A stretch of DNA of 64,000 nt, taken from Undaria pinnatifida (taxonomy: Eukaryota; Sar; Phaeophyceae; Laminariales; Alariaceae). The notes under the pieces are model-generated. The model searched no databases. It was not told the origin of the DNA and saw only the letters and a list, made by a program, of their open reading frames with translations. The position numbers and the translations under genes were made by a program. Within the stretch, counting starts at the first letter, position 1; every line of letters begins with the position of its first letter. Shown here in pieces: positions 22,886 through 32,150 of this stretch. Location of the stretch: the NCBI GenBank assembly GCA_012845835.1, contig JABAKD010000001.1, positions 17,065,726 through 17,129,725 on the forward strand, in the 5' to 3' direction.

Positions 22886-23000
22886 CATATTCCGTCATCC
22901 CGACATCCCGCTATCATGTAGCCAACTTATCACTGGAAGCCCCTAGTATACTCAACCGTCATCATAGCAGTGTCATCTTCAAGCATACAATCATCAGCCT
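22886..23000 (+). repeat. dispersed repeat shared with 15.3 kb
   Basis: About 115 bp match 15310-15430 in inverse orientation. In one frame both copies give 'HPDIPLSC-QLITG-P', but this copy has stops in that frame. It lies just downstream of the Copia remnant and could be part of its 3' LTR. That link is unproven. Confidence 0.6.
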
Positions 23001-23710
23001 CCCTGCACCGTACAATATACGGCATGGTGCTATATTATAATATTATCAGAGCAAAACGATTCAATGAAAAATACGGTCAATCAATATTCTCCCAGTACTA
23101 CTGTGACAAAAAAAAAACATGCCGCATCAAAGTCTTTGAGCGGCACTCCATGAATCTTGAGACACAATTTAGGGATGGTATCCAGCATCAATCTTCGCGA
23201 ACCTAAGATCTAAGTTGTAAAATCCCAAGTCCAAAAATTAAAAACTAAAATCCGGATTTTCCATAGACCGATAACTCAAATCTGAAATCCAAATCCCAAA
23301 ATCCGACAACTCAAACATCGGCCCTATAATCAGCACTCAGCTTTCCTTGTAAAACGGTTATCAGCTCCATAGAATAGAGCTGCCAACAAGTGTGGTCGGA
23401 AAGCAGTCTCAAAACTCACTTTCGAATTTGACAAATACCCCCCGGCCGAGTATATACCAAAAATCCATCCAATGTCCAAATGCTCAAATCCAGAGAAAAA
23501 TAGTGTCATACTAGAGAAATATATAATGAGAAGTATTATTCTAAAAGTCAAGAAACAGTTACTTGCCTCCCAAAATACCATGCAGCCCTAAACGTAACAA
23601 ATCCGGTTAATATATGCAGAATTCTCATCCGCTTTCAAAAGTCAATCCAAACCAAAGTTCCAATCAGCTCGCCAAAAATCGGGTTCAGAAGTATCGAACT
23701 CGAGATATTT
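23001..23710. other. AT-rich stretch with 'aaatccaaat' low-complexity run
   Basis: Between 23215 and 23335 the sequence is built of words such as 'aaatccaaatcccaaaatcc'. No gene is recognised in the whole interval. Confidence 0.45.
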
Positions 23711-23881
23711 TTCGGAATTTACGAGCCTTCCCGAATCTACTACGTGGTCAAGTGAATCCTACCCCGCACAAACGGTAACAGGTGGGCGTGACCTTTTCGG
23801 AATATACGAGCCTTCTCGAATCTACTACATGGTCAACGAATCCTACCCCGCACAGGCGGTAACAGGTGGGCGTGACCCTTC
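23711..23881. repeat. 85-bp tandem duplication
   Basis: Two adjacent copies start with TTCGGAATWTACGAGCCTTC at 23711 and 23796 and end in 'ggtaacaggtgggcgtgacc'. They are about 90% identical. Confidence 0.85.
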
Positions 23882-23911
23882 CTTGCAGGATATAAACTAG
23901 TTTATATGGGC

Positions 23912-24174
23912 CAGCTGGGTCTCACTGCTGGGCTGGGTTGAAAAAACCATACACTGATTACGCAGGGCTGACCCTGGGTGGTTTACCAAACCATTGCCAC
24001 CCCCAAATATCAGAATTCTTCAAATGTTAGAAAAGCCGCAGGCCTAATTTGCAAGACATATACTAGAAGATTTGGCTCAACTAGGTCTCACTACTGGGCT
24101 GGGTTTAGAAAACCATAGATTGATTACGCAGGGCTGACCCCGGGTAGTTTACCAAAACGTTGCCACCCCCAAAA
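23912..24174. repeat. 166-bp-spaced direct repeat
   Basis: A ~95-bp block beginning 'cagctgggtctcactgctgg' and ending 'ttgccacccccaaa' occurs at 23912 and again at 24078. About 70 bp of unrelated sequence separates the copies. Confidence 0.8.
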
Positions 24175-24381
24175 AATTGAAAATATCATACTTCCAGCTC
24201 ATATATATTTCGTATCGTCCACCATCAGGGATCCAATACTGAAATGGAAACGAAAAATCTCAAATATCATTATCAAACTGTAGAAACAGCGAACCTAACG
24301 AACTGAATCGTGAGAATTTTCATTGTCCTCCAAAATCAAGTGTTCACCATAAAATCCTGGTGAAAGCAAAAATATCAACTG

Positions 24382-24525
24382 AAGTGTTCCAGTGTGCCTT
24401 CCTCGGCGAATTCGTGTACCTAGCCACCGCCCTCACTGCGTTTGCAATGTCCGGACGCGTCTGGTTAGCAAGCCACATCAAGCATCCGGCCAGTTCGCGA
24501 AAAAGGCCAGTTGCCCTCGGGTTCA
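24382..24525 (-). pseudogene. Copia reverse transcriptase/RNase H fragment
   Basis: A 48-residue minus-strand segment contains 'FRELAGCLMWLANQTRPDIA' followed by 'NAVRAVARYTNSPRKAHW', the conserved block between RT and RNase H of Copia elements. Neither the upstream RT boxes nor the downstream RNase H is recognisable. The frame continues on both sides with unrelated sequence. It is a separate insertion from the plus-strand remnant. Confidence 0.8.
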
Positions 24526-26242
24526 GACTTATCGAAGTCGCCGAGTTTGAGACCTTTCTCGAGCGGGTTTTTCCTACCCGAACTAACGCGTATATCACCA
24601 TTCACCGCAAATCCCGCAATTAGTAATTGTATTTCAGAGCTGACTCGGCACCTGTTTGATGCCGGTATAGCACGAATTCAACCACGTGTTCGTTTCTGTT
24701 TCAGAGTACCGATAAATCAGAGCGTAATCGCCTCGCTACACGTCACCAGGTTGTTCTGTCGAGGGTCAAGTTATTCTGCAGGTTCCTTCCGTGAAGAGCG
24801 ACACGCAGTATCATAGTGTTGTAAGAGTGTTAATCCATGCTGCTACTTGATAAACTACCACGACACAGAAATAACGAGCCTTTACATTGTTTGGCAACCT
24901 TGACTGAAACGCGTATATGGAATACGGTATCAGTTAAACTCCATAACAAACGCAGGAATATTGACTATTTTCTTCTGTGCTCAAAATGCTCCTATTCTAC
25001 GTACATAAAATGTTTGAGCACCTGTAGATTGTATAAGCCTTATAATTTAACCCATTCCCCCTGCTCATTACTTTTGGTAGGGCATACAGTTACCGCATAC
25101 CATAAACACTCTGCACACGCGCATGGTGAGGGCGTGGGGAGTTGAGCGGGCGATCTAACAAAAGGGGGCTTAAACATAATCCTATCATCAATCATTGTCA
25201 AGCAAAGCATGTCAAACTACAATATCATATTCATGCTACAGTAGGCACAACAGGCACAATAACAGGGTAGAATATTCAGCTTAACGAGAAAAGAACATCC
25301 CGATATTTCCACCACATGTTGCCTTGTACCGGTTTCTTCATTCCGTGTACCGCACTATGCTAGATCGCTGTTGAGGTTGACAACCAGCTGTTCTGGAAGT
25401 AGCCAGCATTGTAAAAGGCAACCAAAATACCACGTATGTGGCATCATCTCTCGTGCGTACCCTAAATATCGTACAACCGGTAGTACTCATACCCTTACAG
25501 CCATCAACCGTCACCAACTTATCTGTAAAACCGGATGACGTATATATCTCGTTCCAGGCATTTTCCTGGTCTATTTGGGAAAATACGGCACGACCGTAAA
25601 AAAATAATTAGGCTTCGGAGATGGCGAGTTCCTTCCCTCTTTGGTACGCGAGGGAAAATGGTTGATTGAGAATGAACCAACCCAAACTGCTGTAGAAAAC
25701 AAAACCCAACATACGACAGACAGGAAATACCACTGTCACAAGCAAGCTCTACCTATGGCCGATATAATCGACTATTCAACCGTCAAGCATCCTGCATCCT
25801 GTAGTAGTAGCCAGTTGATCAGCAGAGCTATCACATCTCAAGAAATCACAGTTGCCGGTGGTTGGGGCAAGAGGGCCTGGGGGACAAATACAAGCATTTA
25901 CCTTGCCGGTCCATCTGCCCAATCAACTCTGCCCTTTGCGATGATAAGAGGCGAGAAACAAAGCCTTAACCGCAAATAATGCGGAAAACAACGCCTTAGC
26001 CGCAAAAATTAGCGTGTCATCGCTACGTCAGTCAACTACTGCTACTGTATTTTTAGCAGTATCACATATCGCGACAGTCCATATGATGTCTTTTTCACAC
26101 TGCAAAACTCCACTACCTGCTATATTACTCTAGAATGAAGACAAAGCCCTGACGAAAAAAGTGTACATGACATGACCTGATTGTTGCCTTAGTCTGGTGC
26201 AAACGGTGGCAAGGATACCCCGCCTGGGTATCCGTGCCTTCC
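24526..26242. other. no recognisable gene
   Basis: No supported gene. A 112-codon plus frame at 25641-25979 has a start and ordinary composition, but no recognisable domain. I see no repeats. Confidence 0.4.
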
Positions 26243-26416
26243 TCACCCAGCGTCCTCCATCGCAACCCGCCACCTTGTGCCGATCCCAGTCCTGAACCAC
26301 ACGTCAATGAGCTTAGCAGCCGCCGCTCCCACGGAACACGGCATATACGGCTCTTGATTTAGTTTCATAACCAAATCGTCGAGCCATCCCTTCTCCCCCG
26401 TCTCAAACTCCACCAT
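26243..26416 (-). pseudogene. possible host exon fragment, 57 codons
   Basis: A minus-strand frame runs from an ATG at 26416 to a TGA at 26243. It has a balanced, protein-like composition with clusters such as EKGWLDDLVMKLNQEPYMPC and DVWFRTGIGTRWRV. It does not resemble retrotransposon proteins, and I recognise no family. In a neighbouring frame, similar wording (RFETEWQ...) continues upstream to the LTR edge at 26474. The Copia element may therefore have inserted into or beside a gene. The frame is short, so chance remains a real alternative. Confidence 0.22.
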
Positions 26417-26473
26417 CCTTTGCCCGCATCAACCACCATGCCTTGCCACTCCGTCTCAAACCGCTGCAGCTGC

Positions 26474-26901
26474 TGCTGGTAAATCCGTGACTTCTGGAGA
26501 AAGATATGTTGTATTCATGAGACCTTGGTCTGGAGAGACAAGTCGGGAAGTGGAGTGAACGAGTGAGGCGAGCACAAAGGCTGCGAGCTCCCACGCCACT
26601 TCGGAACGATGCACACAATCTGACCAATGCAACTTACCGATCACGGCAATAAGCCGTTAATCCGACCTCTAGCAACAATACGGGAGTATTCTACCTGACA
26701 ATTGTCCGATGTACCATACATACTCCTACGGTCTAATGTACAACCCTTAAGTGTGTACAATCTACCGAACTACCGCAGCACCACAAAGAGTATTCCTATG
26801 TGCTAGCTCTGCAACCTCAGATTGACAGTTCCGCTATTCAAATCGTCCAATCAGATGTTCTACCGCAACTCAGTCGATACACACGGCCGCTATCACGAAC
26901 G
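26474..26901 (-). repeat. 3' LTR of Copia element 1
   Basis: This 428-bp LTR is collinear with the solo LTR at 272-699. On the plus strand it starts TGCTGGTAAATCC. Its other end is CGAACG, where the solo copy has CGAACA, so one terminal base has changed. No matching target duplication can be tested because the other outer end is lost. Confidence 0.88.
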
Positions 26902-26910
26902 CCCTTCCTA
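26902..26910 (-). promoter_or_regulatory. polypurine tract of Copia element 1
   Basis: On the minus strand AGGAAGGG directly precedes the 3' LTR, the expected site for plus-strand DNA priming. It overlaps the last codons of the RNase H frame. Confidence 0.65.
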
Positions 26911-28343
26911 GGGGCGTTTGTATCTACCAGACCAAAAATATATATCAAAGAAAACAAACAAAAAAGAAAGAAAATACGACTCAGACTTCTTTTTCTCATC
27001 TCCCGAGCCAAGTGCAAAGTCGCAGTGAACTTTAAAAAGATCTCTCGGCAGAGCCTTCGTGAGGATGTCCGCATGCTGGTTTTCGCTGGCAACATGCGTG
27101 ACCTCGATGGCACCCTTCTCGGTCAAATTCCTAAGAAAGCGGTGCCTCACGTCGATGTGCTTACTCCTACTCGAGCTAAGCGGATTCTCTGCAAGCGCAA
27201 TCGCTCCTGCGTTGTCCTCAAGGACGTCGATCTTACGAGGCTTCCTACTAGGTCTCAGGAACTGAAGCATTCCGTTCACAAACAGAGCCTCCTTCACACC
27301 ATCGCCTATCACAATATACTCTGCTTCAGAAGTCGACTGTGAAACGCATTTCTGCGTCCTAGAAATCCAAACCACAAGCATCGCAGCCACAAACACCATC
27401 GCTCCCGAAACTGATCTACGGTCAGTGGCCTTGCTCGGAAAGTCGGCATCTACGTACACCAACGTGCCTACGTCTACCGAACTGTCCTGCTTGAACTTCA
27501 GAGTTAGATGCGCCGTTTCCAGAAGATAATTCAGGATCTTCTGGGCTGCCTTCCAGTGGCTTCTCTTTGGCTCGTGAGAGTGCCTCGCCACAGCCCGCAC
27601 AGCATTCCAGATGTCGGGCCTCGTCTGGCTGGCGATCCACATCAGGCTCCCCACCACCTCTCGGAACGGCACATCTCCTGCCCCCTTATCCTCCTTGAAG
27701 GACCTGTTATCGTTGGCAAGGGAAGGACGGATCGAGTTGGTGCGACAAATGTGGAATCTCTCGAGAACACTCCTGATGTAACTCTCTTGGGAAATCTCAA
27801 TCGTGCCAGCCTCGCGGTCGCGAATAAATTCGCAACCAAGAAATAACTTGACCTCACCCAAATTCTTCGTAGGAAGAGGGTCACCTAATGCTCCCACGAC
27901 CACCTTAGCCAGACTGTCAATTCCTGCATACATAATATCATCCACGTGAATCGCGACCATCCCCACCACCTCGTCTCCCATCATGAAACGCAGGGCACAG
28001 GGGTCAGACATAGACTACTCGAACCCAATCCTCTTCAGGTTCGACACTAGCCTCTTGTAAAATGTTCTAGATGCCTGCTTCAATCCGTACAAACTCTTGT
28101 TCAAACATACAACCTTTCCTGACATCAAACCGCAGCCAGGAGGCAACTTCATGAACACCTCGTGATCCAATTCCGACTGAACAAATGCTTGCTCAATATC
28201 CCAGTGGAGTAATTCTAAGTTGTACTTGCACGCCAACGCTACTAACAATTGCTGAGATGCAGCAATTGCGGTAGGCGAGAAAGTCTCAAGGTAGTCCACA
28301 CCATACTTCTGCTTGAAGCCCTTCGCTACAAGCCTAGCCTTGG
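26908..28343 (-). pseudogene. Copia reverse transcriptase-RNase H with a premature stop
   Basis: Upstream of an in-frame TAG at 28012-28014 lie ARLVAKGFKQKYGVDYLETF (the RT start), DIEQAF (first catalytic Asp) and LNKSLYGLKQASR. Downstream, in the same frame, come AIHVDDIMYAG (the YVDD-type box, as HVDD), the LPTKNLGEVKLFLGC block, 'TRPDIWNAVRAVAR', and RNase H. RNase H keeps DAD, SEAEY and EDN acidic residues and an HIDVRHRF block. The 3' frame of 367 codons is otherwise intact to 26908. Near 28340 the normal stretch before ARLVAKG is shortened and the frame changes relative to the linker. The single stop plus that lesion make it a pseudogene. Confidence 0.9.
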
Positions 28344-28961
28344 CATTTAGTATTCGATTTCGTCACCCGCTCTCTGCTCCGCTACAAGTGCATATACTAT
28401 CTCTGATGCGGAGATGGGTCCTAGGGTGGCCACAAGGCCAGTTACGCTCTGCTGGTCAACTGCACGGGTTTGTGCCCGAGTTCTACCGTCTCTTACGTCA
28501 TCACTCTCACGCGCAGGAGTATTAACGTCAGCAAGCTCAGCGGCATGCCGCCGCCGACGAGCGGCTGGAGGGGGTGCCTCCGCCTCTACCGGCCCTCCCG
28601 ACCCAATCGACTCTACATCATCATGCCCTCCCGGCCCAATCAACGCTACCTCATCGTCCCCTCCCGAATTCCCCATCTCTACCTCCCCTGCCTTCTGCCC
28701 TCCCTGCCCCTCCCCATCAGTCTCAGGCGCCGGAGAAGACACAGAGGGAGCTGCTCTATCAGAAAAATTGTTCCCGGGCGAAGACAGTTCAGAAGAGAAA
28801 GATGGAATAGAAGGGGACTGGCCTACACTGCCTGCATCATCACTGACAACCCCATCGGTTCCTGCACCAGAAGCCGTTACATCACGTCTTAAAAGTGAGT
28901 GGGCAACTCCTCTCCCAACAATCGGCCATACCTCGGCTTGTACATCGTCGTCACTTTCCTC
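28344..28961 (-). pseudogene. Copia integrase-RT linker region
   Basis: The minus frame 28347-28742 (131 codons) is rich in Gly, Glu, Asp and Pro, with an Ala/Arg run and the segment RTRAQTRAVDQQSVTG. Such acidic, poorly conserved linkers separate integrase and RT in Copia polyproteins. The plus-strand frames covering the same DNA (28414-29055) are Ser/Pro-rich shadows. No enzymatic motif is expected or seen. Confidence 0.65.
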
Positions 28962-29520
28962 CTATCCCTCCTCTACGAGATCTATCGGCAAGGAAGGTTG
29001 CAGTGGAGGGAGTTGTGACGGCAACATCTCCCACGTCACATCTCTCGTTTCCTGAATAGTCCCAGCTCTCGTAAGTACTCTATGACAATCACGGGGGTGG
29101 TCTCTCGAAGGACCGACATAAAAGCAACTCTCACTCTTCGGTAACAGAGTCGACGGTCGCTGCCACCTGCAGTACGCCGGTTTCCAAAACGGATACGGTC
29201 TAGCAAGACGAGGTTCTCCATACCACATTCCATACGGTGACTTAGAGTCAGGGTTAACAGAACATGCGGTGTGGTTCATTGCTTCGCAAGCACAGTGCAT
29301 AGCTTCAGCCCAGAGTTTGTCAGTGTTAGGTAACTGCACATGCCCAAAAAGAACTTTCGCCTGAATACGAACCGCCATCGCGGCCTCCTCAATAAATCCC
29401 AACCCTCGCTCTGCAACACCATTATATTGCGGACTATAAGCCGGAGTGAACTCTTGTTTGATCAAAAGCTCATTGCACACAGATGCGAATTCCCCCCCGA
29501 AAAACTCCTCTCCATTGTAG
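28962..29520 (-). pseudogene. Copia integrase, C-terminal half only
   Basis: The frame begins within the core at TYNGEEFFGGEF, which corresponds to the block after the second catalytic Asp. It continues through LLIKQEFTPAYSPQYNGVAE (containing the catalytic Glu), 'LWAEAMHCACEAMNHTAC', the PYGMWYGEPRLARPYPFW block and the C-terminal 'FYVGPSRDHPRDCHRVL' region. The zinc domain and the first part of the core are absent because the DNA joins gag directly at about 29520. In-frame it is otherwise undamaged. Confidence 0.88.
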
Positions 29521-30168
29521 GTTGGTGTGTCGGACACTCAGCAGAAAGGTCTGCGACCATGAGGGGTACGACACGTCGCTGCCGTCAAAGACAGGAGCTT
29601 TGGAAACTTCAAAAGGACCCTTACGCAAAGTCTCTCCTGTGTCAGTAATGTCAGCCCCAGGAATCAGTGTATTTCCACTGGCGACGTTCCCCCACCGCTC
29701 ACTTGACAGAGAAGGAGCGGGCGGAACAGCGGATTGCCTACCTTCAGCAGCCCTACCGACAGTCCCGTGAATCGAACCAAAGTTTACTGCAGGCACAGAG
29801 GAACGATTTTCATGAGATACATGGGGGTTCAAGCCTGAGCTAACACTCCTACTCCCAACCCGCATGCTGGACACGCCAAAGTCTTGGGCATCGCCGCCGG
29901 TACTCCCAGCGGCCCCGCCGGTGGCACCCGATTGGTGCGCACCAGTCTCTAGTCCGGTGCCTCTAGGTGCAACACGCTCAGAACCAGAGGACTCCACTTC
30001 CTTTCCTTGCTGCATCTCAACGAGCGATTTAAGTAGATCTTGCTGAGATGACACTAGAGTCGCAAGCTCAGACAACTGTGTCTCTAAGGAACCCATCCTC
30101 TCACCAACCTCTTGTGATCCACCCTCAGATGGGTTGACCGCAGGATTCTCGTTCCCCAGCTCAGCCAT
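29470..30168 (-). pseudogene. Copia gag, N-terminal part fused out of frame to integrase
   Basis: The frame starts with an ATG at 30168. It has a predicted amphipathic/coiled-coil segment (about residues 22-55, ERMGSLETQLSELATLVSSQ), a long Gly/Ser-rich region and the gag-type core start 'APVFDGSDVSYPSWSQTFLL' near residue 205. After SVRHTN the DNA switches to integrase sequence, so codons beyond 29520 are integrase read in the wrong frame. The zinc knuckle and protease are missing. Confidence 0.82.
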
Positions 30169-30239
30169 GATGAGGAAGGGTTGTCAAGCCTTCCTCGACA
30201 GAACAGTCGAGCAAGTCCAGGGAGACGAAGCAGCAGCCG

Positions 30240-30256
30240 CCTGATACACTATATCG
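30240..30256 (-). promoter_or_regulatory. possible primer-binding region of Copia element 1
   Basis: Just inside the 5' LTR, the minus strand reads CGATATAGTGTATCAGGCGG. The TGTATCAGGC part resembles the common initiator-Met primer site (TGGTATCAGAGC), but it starts 8 bp inside the LTR edge. Tentative. Confidence 0.35.
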
Positions 30257-30406
30257 TGTTGGTAAATCCGTGATTTCTGGAGAAAGAGTTATTGTATTGA
30301 TGAGACCTTGGTCTGGAGAGACAGGTCGGGAAGTGGAGAGAACGAGTGGGGCGACCGCAAAGGCTGCGAGCTCCCACGCCACTTCCGAAAGATGCATCAC
30401 AACCAG
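30257..30406 (-). repeat. 5' LTR of Copia element 1, truncated to 150 bp
   Basis: It starts TGTTGGTAAATCC on the plus strand and aligns with 26474-26622. Similarity stops at about 30406, where RT sequence of element 2 begins. About 278 bp of the LTR's upstream part is missing. Confidence 0.85.
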
Positions 30407-30840
30407 TATACCAAGTTTACTCGCCTAGGTTATTGGTGGGAAATTTGTATTTAATGCGGCATGGAAGTCTCTGCATGCTTCGTCCGATCCTGCAATCACA
30501 ATGTCATCTACATGAACGGCCATAATCAGTTCTACCTTGCCATCCACGACCATACGAAAAACACAAGGATCAGTCTTACTCTTCTGAAAACCCACTCGGC
30601 ATGCACACGTTTGGCTCCCCTGTATTTTCTTCCACGGCAGGTCCTCCGGCCATCGTGGCCATTGCATCCTCCGTCGTCCAGGATGTATTTGCCAGTATAC
30701 TCCCAAACTCCGTCCACGTTGCACTGCCGCAAACATCGCGCTCTCGATCACACGCTGACTTGGAGCAGATTCATCCTGTAGGTGTTGGCTCTGACCCCGG
30801 GTCCGGCCCATTGCTGTCGGGGGTAGCCGTCCCCAGCTAC
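30407..30840 (-). pseudogene. Copia reverse transcriptase, 5' portion
   Basis: VGFQKSKTDPCVFRMVVDGK, then 'LIMAVHVDDIVIAGSDEACR' and FHAALNTNFPPI (about 30435-30615) give the RT block containing the HVDD-type box. A frame change follows, then 'NLGE-TWYTGC' with a stop inside, ending at the junction near 30407. Upstream (30620-30810) the RT wording is weak and partly out of frame. Everything downstream of this block is missing. Confidence 0.8.
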
Positions 30841-30847
30841 TGAGCTC

Positions 30848-31400
30848 GTGAGCTTTCCCTACCCGACAGGACCGCGGGGGGACCTTCGCCGTTCCCTTGG
30901 TCTGTGCCGGAGGCTGCTGATGCGTCTGAGCCGCTTTCGGCCCTCCCTGCCGGGACCGAGGAGGCGTCCACCGCGCCCCCTTAAGACGAATCCATCGTAT
31001 CGACTATCTTGGCCCTCCCTGCCGGGACCGAGGAGGCGTCCACCGCGCCCCCTTGAGACGAATCCATCGTATCGACTATTTTGGCCCTCCCTGCCGGGAC
31101 CGAGGAGGCGTCTGCCGCGCCCCCGTGAGACGAGTTTATCGTCTCGACCGTTTCGGTCCTCCCAGCCGGGATCGAGGAGGCGTCTACCGCGCCCCCTTGA
31201 GACAACTCCATCGTCTCGGCTGTTCCGTCGCCAGCATCGCCGGCGACAGGTGCCTCCTGTGAGCGCTTCTGCAAGCACGCGTGCAGATCACCATCATCGC
31301 CGGCAGCAGGTGTCTGCTGTGAGCGCTCCCGCAAGAAGGCGTGCAGATCAAACCCCCACGTCACGTCGAGGTTGGTCAGGCGAGCCAGACATTCGTCCTG
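30848..31400 (-). pseudogene. integrase-RT linker with 24-residue and 21-residue tandem repeats
   Basis: The minus frame 30981-31364 encodes, from its N-terminus, two copies of a ~21-residue unit (HAFLRERSQQTPAAGDDGDL and HACLQKRSQEAPVAGDAGDG). Then come about four copies of a 24-residue unit of the form DSSQGGAVDASSVPAGRAKI-VDTM. The 72-bp DNA units start at about 30941, 31013, 31085 and 31157 on the plus strand. Repeats whose length is a multiple of three keep the frame open. The position between integrase and RT marks this as the variable linker. Confidence 0.75.
30941..31228. repeat. 72-bp tandem repeat, four copies
   Basis: CCCTCCCTGCCGGGACCGAG begins units at 30941, 31013 and 31085. 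A diverged unit starts near 31157. The second and third units are nearly identical. Confidence 0.9.
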
Positions 31401-32150
31401 CTCGTCCCATCACCCCCCCCCTACCTCCACTTGACGTGCTCTCGTGGTCGGCCTCGGACCCCCCCTCTTCCTGGGACAGAGAGTCATGCATCTGGGCAGG
31501 TGCAGGTGGTGAAGGCGACACGCGTTGCCAGGTGACATGGCGCGTGATACGCAAAGTACGGTGTTTGGCCAGCACTCGCACGGCATGTCGGGGATGGTTA
31601 GGCGCAGGGCCCAGGTGAAAACACTCCTGTGCTTTCGGTTGAGACTTGTTTTCCCTCTTCACTCCGCAGTAGCCAGGCTTGAGAAAAGGTACAAGCACTA
31701 CCGGGAGGGGTTAGCGGACGTTGCCGTGCGGTCCAGAGCATCGCGCGCCTAGTGCGACGCTTCAGTCCACAACGATTCAGTTGCCGGCAATTGCGCGCCG
31801 GGAAAAAAATCACGTGCTTGGATTCGACCCGCCATTGCGGCCGTCTCAATCAAACCTAGCGCGCGCTCGGCTACCCCATCGAATTGGGGACTGTCGGCCG
31901 TGGTGAATTCTTGCTTAATGCATCGCGATCTACATAGGTCGCCAAACTCCCCCCCGAAAAATTCACCGCCCCCATGGGATCAGACGGCCACCACCTGTGA
32001 CGGGACACCATCTGCACGAATATCCGAGAGGAGCTGCTTGAACGTTTCCGCGGCGTCCGATTTGTGGCGCACAAAGTACACCCACGTGTACCGTGAAAAT
32101 CGTCGCGCACGATGAGAGAACATCGCTTTACCCCGTGAGACTTTACCACC
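31348..32150 (-). pseudogene. Copia integrase core and C-terminal part, multiply broken
   Basis: Minus-strand fragments in shifting frames correspond to integrase: 'VYFVRHKSDAAETFKQLL' near 32080, then the block expected to hold the catalytic SDNGGEF. Here that block reads a stop followed by SHGGGEF (about 31965-31985), so the Asp is lost. 'CIKQEFTTADSPQFDGVAER' follows, containing the catalytic Glu. After another frame change come FLKPGYCGVKR and 'ECFHLGPAPNHPRHAVRVL' (31520-31690), the C-terminal region. It cannot encode an active enzyme. Confidence 0.8.

Larger units (their letters stand above)
26474..30406 (-). mobile_element. Copia-type LTR retrotransposon 1, internally deleted
   Basis: Reading on the minus strand from high to low coordinates: partial 5' LTR (30257-30406), N-terminal gag (to about 29520), the second half of the integrase core, linker, RT, RNase H, polypurine tract and a full 3' LTR (26474-26901). 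The C-terminal half of gag, the protease and the N-terminal half of integrase are missing. RT carries a premature stop. The two LTRs differ at roughly a tenth of compared positions, suggesting an old insertion. The upstream (U3) part of the 5' LTR is lost at the junction with element 2. Confidence 0.88.
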
